47,390 bases of DNA, taken from the NCBI RefSeq assembly GCF_903893715.1, contig NZ_CAITNG010000010.1, forward strand, positions 1 to 47,390. Reading direction: 5' to 3'. The notes under the pieces were generated by a model that worked only from the letters and a program-made list of their open reading frames with translations, was not told where the DNA came from and did no database searches. Position 1 is the stretch's first letter; every line of letters starts with the position of its first letter. Positions 16,492-25,474 of this stretch are shown here, piece by piece. The DNA is from an uncultured Mucilaginibacter sp. (GTDB lineage: Bacteria; Bacteroidota; Bacteroidia; Sphingobacteriales; Sphingobacteriaceae). The translations under genes were made by a program, and so were the position numbers.

Positions 16492-17556
16492 TTAAGCTTT
16501 CAGCTCTTCTTTCAAAATATTAAGCGTAACATCCGTCACATTCCCATAAAAGCTCACGCCCGATGCGCCGTTTTTCAGGGCTACGGCTATCCCCTGCCGC
16601 AATTCGTCATCGCTTTTAAAATCGGGCAGGTACAAGCCTGCATACAGCGGGAACGCGCCTGCCAAAAAATGGACACCTTCGGCCACAGCATCGCCTATCC
16701 AGCTTACTTTTTCTTTGTAAAAACCGTGATAGGTCATGGGGCACACGCCGTCCAATTGCCAGTTGGTCCAGTCTTGCCGCACATTTCTCCGGGCAATTTC
16801 GGGTGTAGGGAAAACCGCCGCAGTAATATGTTTTTTATGCTGTTTGGCTATAGCCGATATGCCGTTTACGATCGCCGTGATGTTGTTATACCTGAACAGG
16901 CGTAACGACAAGCTCGCCTCCGGGTACTGTATATCGGCAATATCGTAACCGTACTGCGCTTTAAACTTGGCTTTGCACACATCGCAATAGCAAAAATCGT
17001 ATTCGGGCAATTCCTTGGTTTGCTCAATATGGTAATTGGCCCATAGGTTAACGGGAAGTATCACATCACAATAACGCACATAATCCAGGTGTATGCCGTC
17101 AACATAATCCTTACTCAAAATATCTTGCGCCTGGCTTTGCAGGTATTGGTGTACTTCCTCCCGCGAAGGGCACAACCAGCGGTAATAGTTCACATAAGGC
17201 GGGTGGTCGGCACACGAGTCGCCATTACGACTGCAGGCATACCAGTCGGGATGGGTAGTCAGCAATTCCGCCCGGTTCATCGTCCATATCCAGCGGTGCG
17301 CCTCAATGCCGTGTTTTTTTGCGGTGCGGAAATGCCGTTCGCTGTCATTCTCAAAAAATATCCCGGTAATACCCGCGGCTTTAAAGTTGGCGTAGCGGGT
17401 TTCAAGCTCGGCGTCGGTATCCTTCAGGTTGGGGTTTATCCAGACCCAATTCTTTACCTTCCGTTTTTTTACACGCGGCGCGGCCTTTGCCGTTTCCGGC
17501 AAATTGGCGGCTATACAGGCCATCAATCCCGCTTTTAAAAACTCGCGTTTGTTCAT
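16492..17556 (-). CDS. Secreted GHL10-like putative glycoside hydrolase
   Basis: The 354-residue product begins MNKREFLKAG, a KR variant of a Tat-like signal, and has a cleavable region ending AKAAP. The body resembles the glycosyl-hydrolase-like 10 family: KNWVWINPN, ITGIFFEND, HRWIWTMN and the strand motif VDGIHLDYVRYCDVI, where the Asp is the usual conserved acidic residue. 'FCYCDVCKAKF' adds two CxxC-like cysteine pairs that could bind a metal. Substrate is unknown, probably a polysaccharide. The ATG overlaps the stop codon of the CBM9-like gene by 4 bp, so the two products are translationally coupled and likely work together. Confidence 0.78.
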   Translation of the reverse strand: MNKREFLKAGLMACIAANLPETAKAAPRVKKRKVKNWVWINPNLKDTDAELETRYANFKAAGITGIFFENDSERHFRTAKKHGIEAHRWIWTMNRAELLTTHPDWYACSRNGDSCADHPPYVNYYRWLCPSREEVHQYLQSQAQDILSKDYVDGIHLDYVRYCDVILPVNLWANYHIEQTKELPEYDFCYCDVCKAKFKAQYGYDIADIQYPEASLSLRLFRYNNITAIVNGISAIAKQHKKHITAAVFPTPEIARRNVRQDWTNWQLDGVCPMTYHGFYKEKVSWIGDAVAEGVHFLAGAFPLYAGLYLPDFKSDDELRQGIAVALKNGASGVSFYGNVTDVTLNILKEELKA

Positions 17557-18671
17557 TTAACCGTCTTTGTTTGCTGCACAAAACCATCCTGGTCAATATG
17601 GTAACCAACACCGCCCTGTTGCGACACAAACACCATAAACTGGTGCGCGGTTGCTTCCATGCTCAGCGTATTCAGCAGGTTACCAATTTTCACCTTACGG
17701 GATACTATGCCCAGTTGCTTTAAAGATACGGCATAACGGTGATATTTATCGAACCATTGTTTTTGTTTGTAATAGATAAGCCAGAGATACTTTTTTTGCT
17801 GTTCGCTGTAAGGCAAAACAAACGCAACAGGGCCATCCTGTTTGGTGAACTGCAGGTAGCCCCACCTTTCGGGATAATGCATATTGACCACCCCCTGTGC
17901 CGACCATACCCAGTTATGCTCCGGCAAACGGTGCCCTTTATCATCCGTTAAACGGATGTTCCTGCCATTCTCCACCTTCGTATCCCACTCCACCCGCGAA
18001 AAATTGATGCGCCACACCTGTCCGTCCACCGGTATCTGCACATTATCGCCCAAACTCAAATCGCGGAACGGGATGGCCATTTCAACCGTCCAGCCCTGAT
18101 CGGCATCAGCCGGGTTGTTCAAGGTTCCATCCACCTTCACCGCCGACCTGAGCCCCGAAAGGTTAAAGGGTATCAACGCGCTGCCGCCGTTGCGGTAAGG
18201 CTTGGCCATATACAGGTCGAAAACCGTATTGAGGGCATTAAACTCAATTTCATAATAATGGTGCGAAGTACCGTCGGGATTGACGAATACCTCAAAATCG
18301 TTATCATTAAAAATAACCTGGTCGTGCTGTTTAAGCGTAGCCCAAACCTGCGGCTCGGTCAAATGCGCGGCAATATACAGGCAGGTATCGCCCCAAAGCA
18401 TTTTTACCTGCGTATTATATTTTGGGGATGGCCGCAAGCTACCTTCAATATCGGTAAAGCTGCTTGTCCATTCGGCTTGTTGCCAGGCAGGTTCGTTCAT
18501 GTCGCCATCAATAACAATGGCGCTGTTGATATGATGCACTACATAACTCAAGGGCGGTGTAAATAAACTCTCAAACCCTTTAAATATGCTTTGCGCGAAA
18601 ACATCGTCGCTTGCCAAAAAAACCAGGCAAACAACAAAAAAAAGCTTCTTGCTTCCGGCTTCAAGCTTCAT
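17553..18671 (-). CDS. Secreted carbohydrate-binding family 9-like protein
   Basis: The ATG at 18669-18671 (MKLEAGSKKLFFVVCLVF) gives about 372 residues with a signal peptide ending VFAQ. Residues from about 45 carry the CBM9/DOMON-like pattern IDGDMNEPAWQQAEWT, then TQVKMLWGDTCLYIAAHLTE, DNDFEVFVNPDG and the YYEIEFNALNTVFDLY strand. Such domains bind sugars or sit in xylan-related and heme-binding proteins. Here the whole protein is one CBM9-like domain plus a helical tail. It starts 2 bp after the EVE gene stop and its stop overlaps the GHL10-like gene start, so it is the middle gene of a tight operon. Confidence 0.82.
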   Translation of the reverse strand: MKLEAGSKKLFFVVCLVFLASDDVFAQSIFKGFESLFTPPLSYVVHHINSAIVIDGDMNEPAWQQAEWTSSFTDIEGSLRPSPKYNTQVKMLWGDTCLYIAAHLTEPQVWATLKQHDQVIFNDNDFEVFVNPDGTSHHYYEIEFNALNTVFDLYMAKPYRNGGSALIPFNLSGLRSAVKVDGTLNNPADADQGWTVEMAIPFRDLSLGDNVQIPVDGQVWRINFSRVEWDTKVENGRNIRLTDDKGHRLPEHNWVWSAQGVVNMHYPERWGYLQFTKQDGPVAFVLPYSEQQKKYLWLIYYKQKQWFDKYHRYAVSLKQLGIVSRKVKIGNLLNTLSMEATAHQFMVFVSQQGGVGYHIDQDGFVQQTKTVK

Positions 18672-18673
18672 GC

Positions 18674-19078
18674 TCAACTCCCCATCTCCACTATCTTATC
18701 AAACTCTTCCTTTTTAAGGGCGGTTACCGAAAGCCTGCCAAGTTTCACTATCTGAATATTGGCCAGGCTTGGCTCAGCTTTTATTTGGGCAAGGGTAACG
18801 GGTTTCTTAAGGGGTTCAACAGGCGCGAGGTCTACTGCCAGCCAGGCGGCATCATCGGTGGTGGGGTCCTGGTAGCTTTCTTTAACAACCCTAGCAATGC
18901 CCACAACCTCCTTACCTTCATTACTGTGATAAAACATCACCAGGTCGCCCTCGCGCATATCGCGCAGGTTGTTGCGGGCCGTGTAATTGCGCACGCCATC
19001 CCAATGGGTGCGGCCATCTTTGTTGAATTTTTCCCAGCTATATTTTTCAGGTTCCGATTTTACGAGCCAATAGTTCAT
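18674..19078 (-). CDS. EVE domain protein
   Basis: The 134-residue protein is a single EVE domain: MNYWLVKSEPEKYSWEKF, THWDGVRNYTARNNLRDMRE, GDLVMFYHSNEGKEVVGIAR and a Leu/Lys-rich end. EVE domains belong to the PUA-like fold and are thought to bind modified bases in DNA or RNA. Length and motifs match the free-standing bacterial form. It is the first gene of an operon with the CBM9-like and GHL10-like genes, an unexpected partner set for a nucleic-acid-binding protein. The linkage may be accidental. Confidence 0.92.
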   Translation of the reverse strand: MNYWLVKSEPEKYSWEKFNKDGRTHWDGVRNYTARNNLRDMREGDLVMFYHSNEGKEVVGIARVVKESYQDPTTDDAAWLAVDLAPVEPLKKPVTLAQIKAEPSLANIQIVKLGRLSVTALKKEEFDKIVEMGS

Positions 19079-19122
19079 GTTGTAGATTTTGATGGGCTAA
19101 TTTATGGAATTTGTTGTGAATT

Positions 19123-19190
19123 TAGTTATTGGGTTATTGAGTTACTAAGTTATTGGAAAGGATAATACTGACCGTGAGTTAACTAATAAC
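19123..19190. repeat. Word-type inverted repeat W4 (GTTATTG / TTAACTAATAAC)
   Basis: 19123-19156 reads AGTTATTGGGTTATTGAGTT and continues with the same words; the shorter right arm GAGTTAACTAATAAC is at 19176-19190. It uses the same words as W2 but has a reduced right arm. Unlike the other W elements it lies on the 5' side of a gene (EVE, start at 19078) and directly abuts the nested-repeat element that follows. Confidence 0.65.
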
Positions 19191-19210
19191 AAAAAATGAG
19201 CGCAGGCCTT

Positions 19211-19366
19211 GTCGCAACGGAGCGGGCCAGGCGTATGGCGGGAATGACGGTTTAGCCGTACTGAGTGGAGCATAGCGGAACGGTGCGGCGTTAAGAACCG
19301 TCAGGGCGGGCCGGGCAGCAGCGTTGCGACTTGATTTTTGGTTACTTTTCATCAAGGAAAAGTAAC
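19211..19366 (-). repeat. Nested inverted-repeat element C2 with 10-bp hairpin
   Basis: Read on the minus strand, the element begins with hairpin GTTACTTTTC-CTTGAT-GAAAAGTAAC (19366-19341), then CAAAAATCAA, then stem GTCGCAACG (19330-19322) closed by CGTTGCGAC (19219-19211). Inside are a second stem of 8 bp (19296-19303 with 19245-19252) and a third GCCG-based stem (19255-19261 with 19283-19289). The design matches the element at 37433-37648. No protein-coding signature is apparent. Confidence 0.7.
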
Positions 19367-19416
19367 TAAGCCTGTCGCGGCTATGAGCGACCCGATAAAG
19401 CTCATTGTGCCGTAAT

Positions 19417-19482
19417 AATTCGTTACCTTTCTCAGGGATTGCCGCGTCGTGCCGATAGAAGCACTCCTCGCAATGACATATT
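19417..19482. repeat. REP-like unit (GGGATTGCCGCG ... CTCGCAATGACA)
   Basis: The stretch shares GTTACCT, GGGATTGCCGCG and CTCGCAATGACA with the unit at 39246-39289, with a divergent centre. It lies just downstream of the DnaJ gene stop codon (19490). The region 19079-19489 (411 bp) is otherwise filled by W4 and C2. Confidence 0.7.
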
Positions 19483-19489
19483 TAACACA

Positions 19490-20383
19490 CTATTTTTTTA
19501 ACTCCCTCAACTTTTCAAACAACCCTTTCTCCTCCTCACTCAAACCCTTCGGCACCTGTATCACCACCCTTACATAAGCATCGCCACGCTCATCGGTTTT
19601 GCCAAAAACTGGCATGCCCATGCCTTTCAAACGAAAAGTTTTATGACTATCCGTTCCCGCAGGTATAGGCATCATCACCGCTTTGTCGATGCTTTGAACT
19701 GATATCTTACCACCCAAAATGGCCGTGTAAATGTCTAAAGGCTGGTCAAAGTACAGGTCGTGGCCTTTTACTTCGTAGCGTGGGTGCGGCGCCAAATGCA
19801 CGGTAATGAGCAGGTCGCCTGCCTCGCCGCCGGCGTAACCCGGGCTGCCTTTACCTTTTAACCGCAATACCTGCCCTTCGGCAGTGCCGGGTTTAAACTT
19901 GAGGTTCAGTTTGCTTCCCTCCAGCGTTACCTGCTTTGATACCCCGTGAAACGATTCTTCGATTGTAAGCGTAATGGTGCCTTCCTGGTCCTGCCCTTTA
20001 CGGGTTTGCGGCGCACGCTGCCGGGCACCGCCAAAACCCGCCCCGCTCCCAAATATCGATTCAAAAAAACTCGAAAACTGCCCGCCATCGCCATAAAAGC
20101 TGCTGGTATCAAAACCCGCCGGGCCACGGCCACCGCCCTGGTTGGCATATTGCTGATGCGCCTGCCAGTTTTCGCCCAATTCATCATATTTTTTGCGCTT
20201 CTCGGGGTTGCCCAATACTTCGTTGGCCTCGTTTGCTTCTTTAAATTTTTCTTCGGCGGCCTTGTTGCCCGCGTTTTTATCGGGATGGTATTTTACGGCA
20301 AGCTTGCGGTACGCCTTCTTGATCTCGTCGGCCGATGCGTCCTTTTTTACGCCTAATATCTTATAATAATCCTTATAGTCCAC
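19490..20383 (-). CDS. CbpA-type DnaJ co-chaperone
   Basis: The 297-residue protein opens with a J-domain ([25 protein letters not shown] at about 33-37), followed by a Gly/Phe-rich linker (about 80-130) and two C-terminal substrate-binding beta domains. There is no cysteine-rich zinc finger, which separates CbpA-type proteins from DnaJ. It stimulates a DnaK ATPase and delivers clients. The start codon is GTG (20381-20383) since no ATG precedes the J-domain. The usual partner cbpM is not beside it. Confidence 0.92.
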   Translation of the reverse strand: MDYKDYYKILGVKKDASADEIKKAYRKLAVKYHPDKNAGNKAAEEKFKEANEANEVLGNPEKRKKYDELGENWQAHQQYANQGGGRGPAGFDTSSFYGDGGQFSSFFESIFGSGAGFGGARQRAPQTRKGQDQEGTITLTIEESFHGVSKQVTLEGSKLNLKFKPGTAEGQVLRLKGKGSPGYAGGEAGDLLITVHLAPHPRYEVKGHDLYFDQPLDIYTAILGGKISVQSIDKAVMMPIPAGTDSHKTFRLKGMGMPVFGKTDERGDAYVRVVIQVPKGLSEEEKGLFEKLRELKK

Positions 20384-20522
20384 GGTTGTTGGTTAACGTT
20401 TGTTTCAAACTCAAATTTACGATTAATAAAACTATCGGGATAAGCTTTATATCATCTTTTGGTTTGCTTTATATCAATATTTATTTTTACCTTTAAGGTA
20501 TAATTGTCAAACCTACATTTTC

Positions 20523-22520
20523 ATGAAATTCAAGTTGATTCCCTTTTTGGCCATGTTACTGGCTGTAAATTACTTTGCGCATGCACAAACACCTGCAGCC
20601 GCACCTGTTGTCTTAAAAATTGATGCAAGCAAAGTAGTGGCCAAAGTGAGCCCTACCCTATACGGTATCATGACGGAAGAAATCAACCACTCGTACGATG
20701 GCGGCCTTTATGCCGAACTGGTGCAAAACCGAATTTTTAAGGACGACCCTGCAACCCCGGTACATTGGTCGTTAACTGGAGCCGATGGTACCGGCACCAT
20801 GACTATGGACGATACCCAGCATATCAGCGACACACTTACGGTATGCCTTAAGCTTAATGCTATAAAAGCTGACGGAAAAAACCCGGTGGGTATAGCTAAC
20901 GATGGTTATTGGGGCATCCCTGTAAGACCTAAAACCACCTATCATGCCTCATTTTATGCCAAAGGCGATAATGTGCCCCTAACCGTAAGCCTGCAATGCA
21001 ATGATGGCATAACACTGGCAAGCGCCATCATGAACAAACCCATCAGCACACGCTGGCAAAAATACAGTGTAACCATTACTACCGATGCGGATGTAAAGCC
21101 ATCAGCCAATAATAAACTGGTGATATCCACATCAAAACCGGCCATTTTATGGTTCAACCTGGTGTCGTTGTTCCCACCTACATATAAAGACCGTAAAAAC
21201 GGCAACCGTATTGACATTATGCAAAAACTGGCCGATTTGCACCCCACATTTTTGCGCTGTCCCGGCGGCAACTACGTGGAAGGCAATAGTATGGCCACCT
21301 TTTACAACTGGAAAAAAACCGTTGGCGATCTATCTGTACGCCCCGGGCACCCCGGTACCTGGAAATACCGCTCGAGCGATGGCTTAGGTATTTTGGAGTA
21401 CATGGAATGGTGCGAAGATCTGAAGATACAACCAGTACTCGCCGTATTTGCAGGGTATACCCTAAATAAAGAGCATGTTGACCCGGAAGGCCCCGAAATG
21501 AAACGATTTGTTGAAGATGCCCTCGATGAAATTGAATATGTGAGCGGCGATATCAATACCCCGGGAGGTGCGATGCGGGCTTTGGATGGCCATAAAGAAC
21601 CTTTTGCCCTCACTTATGTGGAAATTGGCAACGAGGATAACTTCGACCGTTCGGGTAGCTATGATGGCCGCTTTGCACATATGTACGATGCCATAAAAGC
21701 AAAATATCCCAAGCTGCAGCTCATTGCCACAGCGAAGATAAACAGCCGTAAACCCGACCTGTACGACGACCATTACTACCGCCGCCCGCAGGATTTTGAA
21801 AACGATACCCACCACTATGATGCGCACGACCGCAACGGGCCCAAGATTTTCGTTGGCGAATGGGCTTCGCGCATCGGCAACAATGTGCCTACACCCAATT
21901 TGGAATGCGCCCTTGGCGATGCTGCCTGGATGACGGGGATGGAACGCAACACCGATTTGATTCTGATGGCCTCCTACGCGCCGCTCTTTGTAAATGTAAA
22001 CCCCGGTGCCATGCAATGGCGCATCAACATGATTGGTTATGATGCCATGAACAGCTATGGCTCCCCATCGTACTATGCGCAGCAAATGTTTTATCAAAAC
22101 ATTGGCGATGCGGTAATTGGCTCAGATATCAGCGGTATCCCCGATGTGCCACACATTGCTGCCCCACCCCGCCGCGACCCAAATGCCACCACACCGCCCC
22201 CGCCGCCTCCTGCGCCAACAACAATGCCGTCATTAAGTTATACCGTTACCAAAGACACCAAAAAAGGCATCATTTACCTGAAAATGGTAAACATTATGGG
22301 CAGCCCCCAAACCGTGCAGATTAGCTTAAACGGAGTAAAAGAAGTAGCACCTGAGGGCACAGCCATCACGTTATCAGGCAATCCCGAAGACACCAATACC
22401 ATTACCGAACCTGAAAAAATAATACCCGTAACCACCACCATCAATGGATTAAATACAAATTTTAGTTATACCTTTGCAGCCAACTCAGTAACTGTATTAC
22501 AGTTACATACAAAAAATTAA
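20523..22520 (+). CDS. Secreted alpha-L-arabinofuranosidase, GH51
   Basis: The 665-residue enzyme has a signal peptide ending FAHAQ. The GH51 landmarks are present: MTEEINHSYDGGLYAELVQN near the start, LRCPGGNYVEGN, acid/base Glu371 in VEIGNEDNF and nucleophile Glu446 in FVGEWAS. Residues about 85-215 form an inserted carbohydrate-binding-like domain as in other long GH51 enzymes. The family removes arabinose side chains from arabinan or arabinoxylan. A proline-rich loop (PPPPPPAP near 558) precedes the C-terminal beta domain. The upstream region contains only a weak promoter-like TTG (20464) and TACCTTTA (20488). Confidence 0.9.
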   Translation: MKFKLIPFLAMLLAVNYFAHAQTPAAAPVVLKIDASKVVAKVSPTLYGIMTEEINHSYDGGLYAELVQNRIFKDDPATPVHWSLTGADGTGTMTMDDTQHISDTLTVCLKLNAIKADGKNPVGIANDGYWGIPVRPKTTYHASFYAKGDNVPLTVSLQCNDGITLASAIMNKPISTRWQKYSVTITTDADVKPSANNKLVISTSKPAILWFNLVSLFPPTYKDRKNGNRIDIMQKLADLHPTFLRCPGGNYVEGNSMATFYNWKKTVGDLSVRPGHPGTWKYRSSDGLGILEYMEWCEDLKIQPVLAVFAGYTLNKEHVDPEGPEMKRFVEDALDEIEYVSGDINTPGGAMRALDGHKEPFALTYVEIGNEDNFDRSGSYDGRFAHMYDAIKAKYPKLQLIATAKINSRKPDLYDDHYYRRPQDFENDTHHYDAHDRNGPKIFVGEWASRIGNNVPTPNLECALGDAAWMTGMERNTDLILMASYAPLFVNVNPGAMQWRINMIGYDAMNSYGSPSYYAQQMFYQNIGDAVIGSDISGIPDVPHIAAPPRRDPNATTPPPPPPAPTTMPSLSYTVTKDTKKGIIYLKMVNIMGSPQTVQISLNGVKEVAPEGTAITLSGNPEDTNTITEPEKIIPVTTTINGLNTNFSYTFAANSVTVLQLHTKN

Positions 22521-22538
22521 CAGTGGCTAAAAACCATA

Positions 22539-22573
22539 TTAATACATCGCACGTAAACTTAGCGATGTATTAA
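22539..22573 (+). promoter_or_regulatory. Perfect 12-bp hairpin just upstream of the 22587 gene
   Basis: TTAATACATCGC (22539-22550) and GCGATGTATTAA (22562-22573) are fully complementary with an 11-nt loop and can be lengthened by ATAT on both sides with one bulge. No T-run follows. It ends 13 nt before the ATG of the next gene, so it could be an attenuator, an RNA-processing site or a decoupler between GH51 and that gene. Confidence 0.5.
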
Positions 22574-22586
22574 ATATGTGCAGGTT

Positions 22587-23066
22587 ATGAAGAAATTTCT
22601 TTACGCTTTCTTGATTGTGTTATTTGCCGGTGTCATTTTCGGTTTTAACTATTTAAAACGCCGGAAAGAAGAAATCAGGATTTACCCACTAAGTCCGTAT
22701 GCAGATAGCATAAAGTTCACAAAAGATGAAGACGTGAGCAAGGAACGGCGTAATGGCATCCAAATCAGGTTTTTTTTGTTTGACAACGATGCAGATTACA
22801 GTCCGATGTCGAAAGACAAAATGGACGTGTACATAGTTAAATATCTGCGCAAAGAGTTAAAGGAACATAAGGCCATTTACTTTACATTTTACAAATCCAC
22901 CACGCTCGACCAGGATGGCCGCTATACACTTAACGACCTTAACAAAACCCATTTAGCCGACAAGTATGCCGAGTACGAGTACATCAACGGTGAACTCTTC
23001 AATTTCGATTTTTACAAAGATGGTGAGTACTACGAACCACCCCCAACCGCCGACCCAAACAATTAA
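22587..23066 (+). CDS. Hypothetical membrane-anchored protein, about 159 aa
   Basis: The ATG at 22587 (MKKFLYAFLIVLFAGVIFGF) is preferred over one three codons earlier. One N-terminal membrane segment (about residues 4-22) is followed by a basic patch LKRRKEE and a soluble, highly charged domain with many Asp, Lys and Tyr residues. No conserved motif was recognised, and the tail ends DPNN. It lies 66 bp after GH51 behind a stable hairpin. Topology suggests a periplasmic domain tethered to the inner membrane. Function unknown. Confidence 0.55.
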   Translation: MKKFLYAFLIVLFAGVIFGFNYLKRRKEEIRIYPLSPYADSIKFTKDEDVSKERRNGIQIRFFLFDNDADYSPMSKDKMDVYIVKYLRKELKEHKAIYFTFYKSTTLDQDGRYTLNDLNKTHLADKYAEYEYINGELFNFDFYKDGEYYEPPPTADPNN

Positions 23067-23125
23067 CACGTTCTCCCGATTTTTTTATCGCCCAAAAGCA
23101 TAGTTTAGCGGTTTCAATTTAAACA

Positions 23126-24631
23126 ATGGGCAATCTTGTCATTTCCATCAATAACATCACGGTACGCAACCTGGAGCAAACGCTCTTTAAAAACTTATCC
23201 TTCGAAGTAAAAAAAGCCGAACACTGGGCCTTGGTGGGCGAAAGCGGCTCCGGAAAAAGCGTCCTGTTGCAAACCATATCGGGCAAGTTCAATATCGTTG
23301 GGGGGCGCATACATCATTTTTATCATGAAAAGTTTATCCAACAACATAACATAAACGACCCCAATTTAACCTTCCATAAACTGATTGCATCAGTATCGCC
23401 AAGGCATCATTTCAGGAACCTGTCCAATACAAGTGATTTTTACTATCAGCAACGCTTTAATTCTTGCGACTCGGAAGATGCCCCTACGGTTGATACCTAC
23501 CTCTCGGCCATCCGCCCTGTTGCGAATAGTAATCCGGTTTGGGACTTCGAAACCACCATTGAAAAACTAAGGCTTGGCCCGCTTCGCGAGAAGCAACTCA
23601 TTAAACTATCCAACGGCGAAACCAAACGCCTGTTGATTGCTGCCGCACTGTTAAAACACCCGGTTTTACTCCTGCTCGATAACCCGTTGACCGGGCTCGA
23701 CGTACAAAGTCGGGTCTGGTTCAACCGCTTACTGAACGAAATAACTGAGTCGGGAATTACTGTAGTGTTGGCCACGCCACCGTTTGAAATACCCGATATC
23801 ATTACCCATGTCGCTGTCCTGCATCAGGGTGCAATCGTCAATACCATGACCAGGGACAAATTTAATCCGACAATGGTTAATGTACCTGCGGTAAAACCCG
23901 TTGATATGAGTGAATTGAACCAACTGCTTTCGTTAAACCCGGTAGCTCGTTTTGACGACATCGTGTATATGAAGAATGTGAACATCAGCTATGGCGAAAA
24001 CCGGGTTTTAAGTAATGTAAACTGGCAAATTAAACAAGGTGAGCATTGGGCCTTGCTTGGCGCGAACGGTGCCGGTAAATCAACATTGCTCAGTTTGATA
24101 AATGGCGATAACCCACAGGCATACGCCAATGATATTGTCCTTTTCGACCGTAGGCGCGGCACCGGCGAAAGCATCTGGGACATCAAAAGCAAAACAGGGT
24201 TTGTATCCCCCGAATTATACCAATACTTCCCTACCGATAATACCTGCCTGCAGGTCATCGAATCGGGTTTTTATGATACATTGGGATTGTTCAGGCAAAG
24301 CAGTCCGCAAAAGGCGGCCATCGCTTTACGTTGGATGAAACTATTGGAGCTCGAAGCCTATGCTAACAAACCATTAAAAGGCATATCGGCAAGCGCTCAG
24401 CGCTTATGCCTGCTCGCCAGGGCATTGGTCAAAAATCCTGTGTTGCTCATATTCGACGAACCCTGCCAAGGCCTCGACGCGCACCAGCAACTCCATTTTA
24501 AACATTTGGTAGATGCTATTTGTACATCAGGCAAAACAACGCTCATTTACGTTACCCACTACCAGCACGAGATACCCGACAGTGTTAACCTGATGCTAAA
24601 ATTGGACAAAGGACGAGTAGTTGAAGTATAG
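23126..24631 (+). CDS. Double ATP-binding cassette protein, ModF/PhrA-like
   Basis: The 501-residue cytoplasmic protein contains two nucleotide-binding domains and no membrane part. Domain 1 has Walker A GESGSGKSVL, signature LSNGETKR and Walker B LLLLDNPLTGLD, where the usual catalytic Glu is Asn. Domain 2 has GANGAGKSTL, a degenerate signature ISASAQRL and Walker B LLIFDEPCQGLD. The arrangement resembles ModF of enterobacteria, an ATPase linked to molybdate, though direct proof of that role is lacking. The mixed, incomplete sites imply one functional ATP site per composite pair. molybdenum cofactor genes occur in the window, but 21 kb away. Confidence 0.82.
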   Translation: MGNLVISINNITVRNLEQTLFKNLSFEVKKAEHWALVGESGSGKSVLLQTISGKFNIVGGRIHHFYHEKFIQQHNINDPNLTFHKLIASVSPRHHFRNLSNTSDFYYQQRFNSCDSEDAPTVDTYLSAIRPVANSNPVWDFETTIEKLRLGPLREKQLIKLSNGETKRLLIAAALLKHPVLLLLDNPLTGLDVQSRVWFNRLLNEITESGITVVLATPPFEIPDIITHVAVLHQGAIVNTMTRDKFNPTMVNVPAVKPVDMSELNQLLSLNPVARFDDIVYMKNVNISYGENRVLSNVNWQIKQGEHWALLGANGAGKSTLLSLINGDNPQAYANDIVLFDRRRGTGESIWDIKSKTGFVSPELYQYFPTDNTCLQVIESGFYDTLGLFRQSSPQKAAIALRWMKLLELEAYANKPLKGISASAQRLCLLARALVKNPVLLIFDEPCQGLDAHQQLHFKHLVDAICTSGKTTLIYVTHYQHEIPDSVNLMLKLDKGRVVEV

Positions 24632-24632
24632 C

Positions 24633-25469
24633 TTAATTGTATTTGTAAAGATGCGGGTTATAGCCAACCTCGGGTTTATAAAAATCTTTAAACCGTTTTT
24701 CAAATTTATCAAAGCCGCCAAATACCTTGCCGAGCGCATCCATAGTGGTTTGACCTTGCTGCATCTGCACTAAAATACGCTGCAGGTAATCGATATCGAA
24801 ATTCACAAAAAAATAAACTATGCAATACGACATGGCATACACATAAGGGCGCTTGTCGTGGTCAGCAAAATCGTGCGGACTGTAGTCAAAAAAGGCTTTC
24901 AGGTTAAATTTCCCGTCGTATATCATATCTTTTACAAAATTGATATATGGTATATTGGGCGTATAAAACACTTCCCCTTTTTGGATGATCAGGTTACTAA
25001 ACAACGTGGCGACACCCTCGTTTAGCCATTGCGGCGAACGTTTATAGTTGTTCTCCAATATACAATGGCTGGTTTCATGAATCAAAACACCCATAAACCT
25101 ATCCGATTTATAAACATGTACCCTGTTGTCGACTGGTGTATAAAAACCATCGATAAAGGTAGTATTTAAGCCATTTTTTTGAACAACATTGTAAGCCTTT
25201 AAATTGCCATACAAATCGATATTGACCACACAACTATCGTTTTTACGTGTATCGAAAACGGTATTGTAAAACTTGACCTCAAAAGCGGCTATTTTGCTGT
25301 AATAGGCCATATCCTCTTTCGAAAGGTAGCTGTCTATCGGGTTGACCTTAATGATTTGAGCTTGAGATACGATAGAAGATAAGAGTAGGCTACCCGATAT
25401 TACCAGGCGCCTTGCAGGTAACGAGATGCCCGATAACCATAACCTGAAAAAAACGGGCAGCCTTTTCAA
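24633..25469 (-). CDS. Secreted gluzincin-type metallopeptidase (peptidase MA-like)
   Basis: The 278-residue protein carries a signal sequence ending SIVSQAQ and the zinc motif HETSH (His131, Glu132, His135) in MGVLIHETSHCILE. A second Glu151 in WLNEGVATLF follows 16 residues later, the gluzincin arrangement. It is therefore probably an active periplasmic or surface metallopeptidase of the MA clan. The start must be TTG (25467-25469), since no ATG fits the signal peptide. It begins 5 bp after the stop of a frameshifted outer-membrane protein gene and is probably co-transcribed with it. Substrate unknown. Confidence 0.78.
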   Translation of the reverse strand: MKRLPVFFRLWLSGISLPARRLVISGSLLLSSIVSQAQIIKVNPIDSYLSKEDMAYYSKIAAFEVKFYNTVFDTRKNDSCVVNIDLYGNLKAYNVVQKNGLNTTFIDGFYTPVDNRVHVYKSDRFMGVLIHETSHCILENNYKRSPQWLNEGVATLFSNLIIQKGEVFYTPNIPYINFVKDMIYDGKFNLKAFFDYSPHDFADHDKRPYVYAMSYCIVYFFVNFDIDYLQRILVQMQQGQTTMDALGKVFGGFDKFEKRFKDFYKPEVGYNPHLYKYN

Positions 25470-25474
25470 TCCAA

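Noticed and set aside
19200..19372. Insertion sequence remnant at 19.2-19.4 kb
   Set aside because: No transposase fragment or target duplication; nested inverted repeats explain the structure better.
21462..22097. Antisense frame of 211 codons across the GH51 gene
   Set aside because: A shadow of a conserved glycosidase domain.
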